From Lacisediminihabitans sp046156175 (GTDB lineage: Bacteria; Actinomycetota; Actinomycetes; Actinomycetales; Microbacteriaceae), in the NCBI RefSeq assembly GCF_046156175.1, contig NZ_JAYLVL010000005.1, forward strand, positions 143,626 to 207,625: DNA of 64,000 bases. The letters are read 5' to 3'. Under the pieces are notes generated by a model. That model did not search any database and had not been told where the DNA came from. It saw nothing but the letters and a program-made list of their open reading frames with translations. Below, in pieces: positions 58,669 to 64,000 of this stretch; within the stretch, counting starts at the first letter, position 1, and every line of letters begins with the position of its first letter. The translations under genes were made by a program, and so were the position numbers.

Positions 58669-59592
58669 ATGACCTCCGTCACTGAGAAACCCCTTCAGCT
58701 CCCTCTGTGCGAACCCACTCGGCGCCGTCGGCCGTTCAGCCCAGCGCTTGGCCTGCTGTCCGCGCCCGCCATCATCTGGTACGCCCTGTTCACCATCGGG
58801 CCGCTTATCGCGGTCTTCGTCGTGGCCACGCTCGACTGGCCGGGCATCATCGCCACCCCGAGCTTCATCGGAGCGAAGAACTATCAGACAATTTTCGACG
58901 ACCCGGTTTTCTGGATGTCCGTCCGCAACACCTTCGTGCAACTGATCATCGTGATCCCGGTCATGATCCCTCTCGCCTTCATGACCGGTTACTACGTCAG
59001 CATGAAACCGCGAGGACACCGCATCCTGCGCATCATCCTCTTTACGCCCGCGCTGCTATCGGTGGCGGCACAGGCAATCGTTTTCTTGTCTATCTTCGCG
59101 CCGACCGGATTGCTCAACGGAGCCCTGACCAACGTCGGACTGTCCTCTCTGGTGACTCCCTGGCTGGCATCCGACAGCACGGCGCTCGGAACCGTCATCG
59201 CCGTCAACCTGTGGTCCGGCATCGGCTTCACTGCCATTCTTTTCAGCGCTCGACTGTCCGCCGTCCCCGGGGAGGTCTACGAGGCCGCCGAACTTGACGG
59301 AGCGCGCCACTGGCGACGCATGTGGCAGATCGCCTTTCCGATTATCAAGGACTATTTCGGCGTCCTCACCATGCTGCAATTCCTCTGGGTGCTCTTCTCG
59401 TCGGCCGCTACAATCCTGCTGCTCACTGACGGCGGTCCCGGCAATGCCTCCTCGACACTGTCGTTCCTGGTGTATTCCAAGGCGTTCGAGCAGAACGACC
59501 TCGGGTACAGCCAGGCTGTCGGCACGCTCCTCTTCGTCCTAGGCGTCATCGGGATGGTTCTGATCCGACGTCTATTGCGAGCGAGGTACTGA
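58669..59592 (+). CDS. CUT1 ABC transporter permease, MalF-like
   Basis: A 307-residue permease with six likely membrane spans. The EAA loop reads EVYEAAELDGARHWRRMWQI, the docking site for the ATPase. It pairs with the MalG-like subunit encoded 1 bp downstream. No ATPase gene is present in the locus, so a shared MsiK-type ATPase elsewhere in the genome is likely. Confidence 0.9.
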   Translation: MTSVTEKPLQLPLCEPTRRRRPFSPALGLLSAPAIIWYALFTIGPLIAVFVVATLDWPGIIATPSFIGAKNYQTIFDDPVFWMSVRNTFVQLIIVIPVMIPLAFMTGYYVSMKPRGHRILRIILFTPALLSVAAQAIVFLSIFAPTGLLNGALTNVGLSSLVTPWLASDSTALGTVIAVNLWSGIGFTAILFSARLSAVPGEVYEAAELDGARHWRRMWQIAFPIIKDYFGVLTMLQFLWVLFSSAATILLLTDGGPGNASSTLSFLVYSKAFEQNDLGYSQAVGTLLFVLGVIGMVLIRRLLRARY

Positions 59593-59593
59593 T

Positions 59594-60436
59594 ATGGCCA
59601 CGTCTGGTCGCGCGAAAACCGGGATGAGTCCCGTCGCCCACGTCCTAGTCTGGGTGTACGGGGCCCTGCTCGTCATCCCGGTCTACTTCATGCTGATTTC
59701 TTCGTTCAAGACCAACGAAGCGATTTTCAACTCGCCCTTCGCCTTCCCGACCAGTTTCTCGTTCTCGAACTTCGTAAACGCCTGGCAGAACGCCAGCATG
59801 GGAACGGCGTTAGTGAACTCGACAATCGTCACGGTGGTCGCCGAGCTGCTCACTCTGGTGCTCGCAGTCCCGGCCTCCTATGCGATCGCCCGCGGTCGTG
59901 GTCGCGCGAGCAAAGTGGTCGAAGGAGTCTTCGCCGCCGGTCTGCTGGTCCCCGGGTTCGCCGCCCTCGTCCCAACGGTTCTGCTCGCGGTCGCTGTCGG
60001 GCTCTTCCACACCCGTGAATTTCTGTTCCTGTTTTTCCCCGCGACGGTCCTTCCGCTCTCTGTGATTCTTCTCGCGCAGTTCATGCGTTCGGTGCCGGCC
60101 GAGCTGGAGGAGAGCGCGATGATCGACGGTGCATCCCGAGTCCGAATCCTCATCAGCGTCTACATCCCCATCGTCGTGCCAGGAATTGCGACCGTCGCTA
60201 TCCTCAACTTTCTAACCTTTTGGAACGAGTACCTCTTCTCGCTGATCCTGGCCGGCCCCGAAACAGACGTGAGAACGGTGCAAGTGGCCCTCCCCGCGCT
60301 GGTGTCACAGACCAACACGCAGTACGGCGTCTTGATCGCCGGTGCGCTCATCACCATGATCCCCGTCTACATCGTCTACATCGTTTTGAACCGTCGACTC
60401 GAGGATGCCCTGCTGCAGGGGGCGCTCAAGGGCTGA
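59594..60436 (+). CDS. CUT1 ABC transporter permease, MalG-like
   Basis: A 280-residue permease, second half of the channel. The EAA loop is AELEESAMIDGASRVRILISV; the N-terminal span VLVWVYGALLVIPVYFML and the loop SSFKTNEAIFNSPFAFP are MalG-typical. It starts 1 bp after the MalF-like stop. Confidence 0.9.
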   Translation: MATSGRAKTGMSPVAHVLVWVYGALLVIPVYFMLISSFKTNEAIFNSPFAFPTSFSFSNFVNAWQNASMGTALVNSTIVTVVAELLTLVLAVPASYAIARGRGRASKVVEGVFAAGLLVPGFAALVPTVLLAVAVGLFHTREFLFLFFPATVLPLSVILLAQFMRSVPAELEESAMIDGASRVRILISVYIPIVVPGIATVAILNFLTFWNEYLFSLILAGPETDVRTVQVALPALVSQTNTQYGVLIAGALITMIPVYIVYIVLNRRLEDALLQGALKG

Positions 60437-60488
60437 ACAAGCGAACTCAGCGGCACATCACAACAGACTCACCGGAGAAACCAGGACA

Positions 60489-61877
60489 ATGACCTCAACA
60501 TTCAATATTCGCGACTTCGGGGCCATCGGAGATGGAGTCGCGAACGACGCCCGGCCGATCCAGGCGGCCGTAAACGCCGCACACGAGCGGGGTGGCGGCA
60601 CCGTTCTGGTGCCCGGCGGAGCCACCTTCCTCTCCGGGTCCATCGTTCTCAAATCGAACGTCGAGCTGCATGTGGAGCGAGGAGCAATCCTGCAGGCTAG
60701 CGGCAAATGGGAGGACATCACCGAAAGGCATTCCGTCACCGCGCTTTCTTCTGGTGTCACCACCGATGGCTGGGAGCAGAGCGGCATCTTCATCGCGGCA
60801 TACGAGGCGACCAACGTGGCGATTAGCGGTGCCGGGACCGTCGACGGCGGCGGTCGTCATTACGTGTTGGAAGATCTCGGCCCGATCTACCGCATGCCGA
60901 TCAACCGACCCTTCACGGTCTTCTTCATCGGATGCACGGATGTGGTCCTCACCGAGACGATGTACCGCGACGGTGCCTTATGGACCATCCGTCTCTCCGG
61001 ATGCGAGAGCGTCCACATCCAGGGCATACGCATCCGCGGCGACATGAAGCTGCCGAATGCCGACGGGATCGATATCGACCGATGCCGGAACGTGCGCATC
61101 AGTGACTGCGACATCCGCTGCCCCGACGACGCGATCTCGCTCAAGACCTGCGAAGAGTTCCCGCAGTACGGGGCGTGCGAGAACATCACCGTGACCAACT
61201 GCGTGCTGGAATCCCGATCAAGCGCTCTCGTGGTGGGAGTCGACGCCATGGCGCCGATCCGGAATGTCATCTTCAGCGGCTGCGTCATCGTGAACAGTCA
61301 CCGCGGCTTGTCGGTCAACCTCGGGCAGAACGCACTCTACGAGAACATCCTTTTCTCAGACATCGTCGTCGAAACTCGGGTCTTCGACGACAGATGGTGG
61401 GGACGTGGCGAGCCGATTTACGTGTCCGCGTTCCCTTGGCAGGACGACATCGGCAGGATCCGCAACGTGCGCTTCGTTAACATCCTCGCGCGCGGCGAAA
61501 GCGGCGTGCACATCTCCGCGGTCCGGTCGGGGCTGATCGACGGCGTCCTGCTCGACAACGTCCGTGTCGAGGTCGATCGCTGGGGTGACGTCGAGGGTGG
61601 TTTTGTCGATCGTCGACCTTTCAGCGGAGAGCCGAAGATCTTCGCGAGCCCGATATCGGCGTTCCACATCGACCACGCCTCGAATGTCAGCATGCACAAC
61701 TGCGAAGCCGCGTGGGGAAGCAATCTTCAGGATTATTTTGCGCACGCGTTGGAGGCGGTCGACGTCGACGGGCTGCGGGTTGACGGCTTCATCGGAGAGG
61801 CCGCCTTCGCGGGTGTGGCTGCCGAGCATGTGCGTCGAGGCGAGATGTCCGTCGCGGGTGTGATCAGCAGGGCATGA
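60489..61877 (+). CDS. Second GH28-type glycoside hydrolase
   Basis: A 462-residue beta-helix hydrolase, paralogue of the GH28 at 53172. It shows FNIRDFGAIGDGVANDARPIQAAV, LPNADGIDIDRCRNVRISDC, RCPDDAISLK (the usual GDD has become PDD), NSHRGLSVNL in the GHG position and the shared FDDRWWGRGEPIYVS. No signal peptide: cytoplasmic. The ATG at 60489 follows a GGAGAAACCAGGAC stretch; 52 bp after the MalG-like gene. The two GH28 enzymes probably differ in linkage or end preference. Confidence 0.87.
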   Translation: MTSTFNIRDFGAIGDGVANDARPIQAAVNAAHERGGGTVLVPGGATFLSGSIVLKSNVELHVERGAILQASGKWEDITERHSVTALSSGVTTDGWEQSGIFIAAYEATNVAISGAGTVDGGGRHYVLEDLGPIYRMPINRPFTVFFIGCTDVVLTETMYRDGALWTIRLSGCESVHIQGIRIRGDMKLPNADGIDIDRCRNVRISDCDIRCPDDAISLKTCEEFPQYGACENITVTNCVLESRSSALVVGVDAMAPIRNVIFSGCVIVNSHRGLSVNLGQNALYENILFSDIVVETRVFDDRWWGRGEPIYVSAFPWQDDIGRIRNVRFVNILARGESGVHISAVRSGLIDGVLLDNVRVEVDRWGDVEGGFVDRRPFSGEPKIFASPISAFHIDHASNVSMHNCEAAWGSNLQDYFAHALEAVDVDGLRVDGFIGEAAFAGVAAEHVRRGEMSVAGVISRA

Positions 61878-61887
61878 TAGGTGGATA

Positions 61888-62925
61888 GTGCGAGGGATTG
61901 GACTGCACATTTCTCGAGTGACGATCGCGGACATTGCCCAGCAGGCTGGCTTGTCGAAGGGTGCGGTCTCCTACGCGCTCAACAACAAGCCGGGTGTGTC
62001 GGCAGATACGCGTGAGCGCGTCCAAGCGATCGCCAGCGGGATGGGATGGCACCCAAGCCTTGCTGCGCAATCGCTTACCACCTCGCGCAGCAACGCAATC
62101 GGTCTTATGCTTCAGCGCCCTGCCCGGATGCTCGGCAATGAACCCTTCTACATGGAGTTCATAGCTGGGATCGAGACCATCATTGCGCCGAACGACATTG
62201 CTCTCGTGCTCCACATGGTGGAAAACTCGGAGCGCGAGGTCGCTATCTATGAGCGATGGTGGGCACAAGGCCGAGTAGACGGTGTGCTCCTCGTGGACGT
62301 CGTTTTGGGCGACCCTCGCGTAGAGGCGGTCAATCGACTCGGGCTTCCGGCCGTGGCGATCACTACCCGTGAGGCTGCGAGGGGACTCCCGCACCTGTGG
62401 ACCGACGACAGAGCCGCGATGACCGCGGCCGCCCGGTATCTCATCCGACTCGGTCACAAGCGGATCGCCCGCGTCAGCGGGCTGGCCGCCCTAGATCACT
62501 CAGTGGTTCGAAACAGCGCCTTCACCGCCGCCGCCGCCGAGGCGGGTCTCGATAGTGCGACGATTATCAGCACCGATTTCAGCGGTGAAGCGGGTTCGCG
62601 CGCGACGCGAGACCTGATGTCCGCCGCCGCTCCACCGACCGCGATTATCTACGACAACGACATCATGGCGGTCGCTGGTTTGAGCGTCGCAGCGGAGATG
62701 GGAATCGATGTGCCTCGAGAGCTGTCATTGTTGGCCTGGGACGATTCGCCTCTGTGTCGATTGACCCACCCCGCACTGTCGGCGATGAACCGTGATGTCT
62801 CCGAACTCGGCGGGCAGGCAGCGGAGATGCTGTTGACTCTGATAAATGGCGGCCACGTCGAAGATCGGGAGTCCGCACTACCGGTGCTAATTCCACGGGG
62901 CAGCACCAACGCCGTCTCGCCATGA
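61888..62925 (+). CDS. LacI-family transcriptional regulator
   Basis: A 345-residue LacI/GalR repressor. The HTH is VTIADIAQQAGLSKGAVSYAL at about residues 11-31 with hinge NAIGLMLQ after it; the sugar-binding domain includes AAARYLIRLGHKRIARVSG and PPTAIIYDNDIMAVAGL. It should control the GH2-GH28 and transporter operons through the two candidate sites in the divergent gap. Two GTG starts compete: 61888, near AGGTGG, and 61918 (VTIADI), which is closer to typical LacI N termini. Confidence 0.9.
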   Translation: MRGIGLHISRVTIADIAQQAGLSKGAVSYALNNKPGVSADTRERVQAIASGMGWHPSLAAQSLTTSRSNAIGLMLQRPARMLGNEPFYMEFIAGIETIIAPNDIALVLHMVENSEREVAIYERWWAQGRVDGVLLVDVVLGDPRVEAVNRLGLPAVAITTREAARGLPHLWTDDRAAMTAAARYLIRLGHKRIARVSGLAALDHSVVRNSAFTAAAAEAGLDSATIISTDFSGEAGSRATRDLMSAAAPPTAIIYDNDIMAVAGLSVAAEMGIDVPRELSLLAWDDSPLCRLTHPALSAMNRDVSELGGQAAEMLLTLINGGHVEDRESALPVLIPRGSTNAVSP

Positions 62926-63050
62926 ACGCCGAGCCCACGTTGATCCCTGCGGACGAGAAGGCTTCTTGTTGTTTGATTCAGAAGGGCGTGGAGTTTGACG
63001 CTATGCGCCAGCGTTTTGAGAATCCTCTTCACGCATCGTCCGACCACTAG
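62922..63050 (+). pseudogene. Truncated 42-codon frame coupled to the LacI gene
   Basis: An ATG overlaps the lacI stop (ATGA) and opens a 42-codon frame (begins MNAEPTLIPADEKASCC, ends PLHASSDH) that stops at 63050. The tight overlap is typical of a real downstream gene, but the product is short and unrecognised. It may be the 5' remnant of a gene cut by the IS30 insertion that follows. Low confidence. Confidence 0.3.
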
Positions 63051-63129
63051 GTCAGGGACGCGATCAACAACTTCGGTACACGTGGCGTAGCCAATTGAGG
63101 TTCCGGTTGCGGGCGGTTGCGGCTTCATC

Positions 63130-63841
63130 CAACTCGAATCGACACATTCCGGTGTCTCATAACCAAAGGGCGGTCTCAGGCGGTCGTCGCAACAGTGGGT
63201 TTTGGTGGGTTCGAGAGTAGCTTCTCGAGGGCGGCTGCGGGGGTTGTTCCGTTGAGGGTTTTCCGGGGGCGCTGGTTGAGTTCGGTGGCGACTTCGAGGA
63301 GCCGATCCGGGCCGTGGGCGTTGAGGTTCGTGCCCTTCGGGAAGTACTGGCGTAAGAGCCTGTTCGTGTTCTCGTTCGAGCCGCGTTGCCAGGGTGATCG
63401 TGGGTCGCGGAAGTAGATCGCCATGTCGGCTGCGATGCTGATCTCTTTGTGCTAGGCCATCTCGGTGGCCTGGTCCCACGTCAGCGAGCGGCGCAGGTGT
63501 GCGTGGAGTGTCTGAATCGTGGCGACGAGGCCATCGCGGACGTTCTCGGCGCTGTGCCCATCGGGCAGGTGAACGGGCATCACGTAGCGGGTGGTGCGTT
63601 CCACGAGAGTGCCGATCGCGGAACCCGGCCTCGCACCGACGATGAGATCGCCCTCCCAATGCTCCGGGACGGCGCGGTCGGCGGCTTCGGCGGGTCGTTC
63701 GCCGATCATGACCTTGTCGCGGATCTTCCCTTTCGCGGTGAACCGCTGACTGCGGGGACGTCGGGCAGCGCGTCCCGTGCGGAGATGTTTATGCAGATCA
63801 GCGCGTAGATGACCACGCCCTTGGACGAACAGGGTCTGGTA
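63130..63841 (-). mobile_element. IS30-family element 1, interrupted
   Basis: The element containing the dead transposase. Its 3' terminus should lie between the transposase stop (63176) and about 63130, but I could not identify the terminal inverted repeat with certainty. Its 5' part is separated by, or lost with, element 2. Confidence 0.65.
63176..63841 (-). pseudogene. IS30-family transposase, nonsense-mutated and 5'-truncated
   Basis: A 222-codon stretch in one minus-strand frame with the IS30 DDE domain: YQTLFVQGRGHLRADLHKH, KIRDKVMIGERPAEAADR, HWEGDLIVGARPGSAIGTLV, RSLTWDQATEMA, HKEISIAADMAIYFRDPRS, PWQRGSNENTNRLLRQYFP and NQRPRKTLNGTTPAAAL. An in-frame TAG at 63452-63454 replaces the codon between EMA and HKE (Gln CAG is usual in relatives, so a C-to-T change is likely). 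The N-terminal part is missing beyond 63841, where a second IS30 element begins. It cannot make full-length transposase. Confidence 0.9.
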
Positions 63842-64000
63842 GGGGTCAGCTCACGAAACGGAAGAAATAACACGGGAGGTTCAACCGGTCAGCGCACCGG
63901 TGAGTTGTTCAAGTCTCTCATTTGGGGTGGCGTATCCGTAGCGTTTCCGCGGTCGCCGGTTCAGGGCAGCAGCCACCGTGTTGAGGTGTTTCTGGGTGTG
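63842..64000 (-). mobile_element. IS30-family element 2, 3' end (partial)
   Basis: The similarity of element 1 to IS30 transposases stops at 63841, and a second IS30-type 3' region starts. Its outer end is near TGAGCTGACCCC (minus strand, ~63842-63853). It continues beyond the right edge. Element 2 therefore appears inserted into, or recombined with, element 1. Confidence 0.7.
63881..64000 (-). CDS. IS30-family transposase C terminus (partial)
   Basis: The last 39 codons of a transposase are visible, reading HLNTVAAALNRRPRKRYGY and then ATPNERLEQLTGALTG before a TGA at 63881-63883. This is the classical IS30 C-terminal signature. The 5' part lies outside the window, so intactness is unknown. 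It differs in sequence from element 1, so the two are distinct IS30 members. Confidence 0.85.
   Translation of the reverse strand, partial: HTQKHLNTVAAALNRRPRKRYGYATPNERLEQLTGALTG

Overview
The window reads as a chromosome segment of a high-GC actinobacterium, most likely Microbacteriaceae (Actinomycetota). The grounds are the GC-rich codon use with many GTG and a few TTG starts, tightly overlapping ATGA/GTGA gene junctions, a MoaC-MoaB fusion, GlnA3/Puu-like amine catabolism, an OtsA/OtsB pair, and the frequent hexamer GGATGC/GCATCC. No rRNA, CRISPR array or replication gene is visible. Genus and species cannot be fixed from the sequence alone.

Layout. (1) 1-6.1 kb: minus-strand nitrogen salvage genes: an allantoate-amidohydrolase-type M20 hydrolase cut by the window edge, a PucG-type aminotransferase, an AtzH-like/amidase fusion and an acetamidase/formamidase. 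A plus-strand SGNH hydrolase and an 850-bp repeat-rich gap lie among them. (2) 6.2-22 kb: a molybdenum block: modABC, a TOBE/helix-turn-helix regulator, moeB-rhodanese, moeA, moaCB, moaE, then moaD and moaA on the other strand, then a sulfite-oxidase-like molybdoenzyme, an FAD reductase and a zinc-ribbon protein. A phosphate-scavenging set (PF04185 phosphoesterase, lipoprotein, alkaline phosphatase, secreted protein) sits between moaE and moaD, with PHO-box-like sequences upstream. (3) 22-25.7 kb: a 904-residue secreted repeat protein ending in five FG-GAP repeats, and a DUF998-like membrane protein. (4) 25.8-31.1 kb: branched-chain amino acid genes ilvD-ilvB-ilvN-ilvC. (5) 31.3-37.5 kb: otsA-otsB (trehalose), a CorA-type channel, an ArsB/SLC13-like permease, small membrane proteins and a protein built from three families of in-frame tandem DNA repeats. 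(6) 37.5-44.4 kb: polyamine-type gamma-glutamylation catabolism (FCD regulator, SDR, aldehyde dehydrogenase, PuuD-like hydrolase, glutamine-synthetase-like ligase, APC permease). (7) 45-47.6 kb: small hypotheticals and an SPFH/flotillin-like protein. (8) 47.7-51.8 kb: arsenic genes arsR-arsD-arsA facing arsC and an ArsR-ArsC fusion, with no efflux permease beside them. (9) 52.3 kb to the right edge: a probable genomic island. It begins at a tRNA 3' fragment, carries a carbohydrate-uptake locus (GH28, GH2 beta-mannosidase, CUT1 ABC transporter without ATPase, second GH28, LacI regulator), and ends in two nested IS30-family elements.

How the genes fit together: molybdate import feeds molybdopterin synthesis, and the neighbouring YedY/sulfite-oxidase-like enzyme is a likely consumer. 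In the island, oligosaccharides would be imported by the CUT1 system and cut by cytoplasmic GH28 and GH2 enzymes under LacI control, with two candidate operators between the divergent transcripts. I found no wholly new multi-gene system that I can defend. The items most worth a second look are the tRNA-fragment-bounded island with a nonsense-killed, IS-interrupted IS30 transposase; the MoeB-like protein without zinc cysteines; the arsA locus without a pump; the in-frame repeat protein; and the repeat-rich gap at 2.64-3.49 kb.
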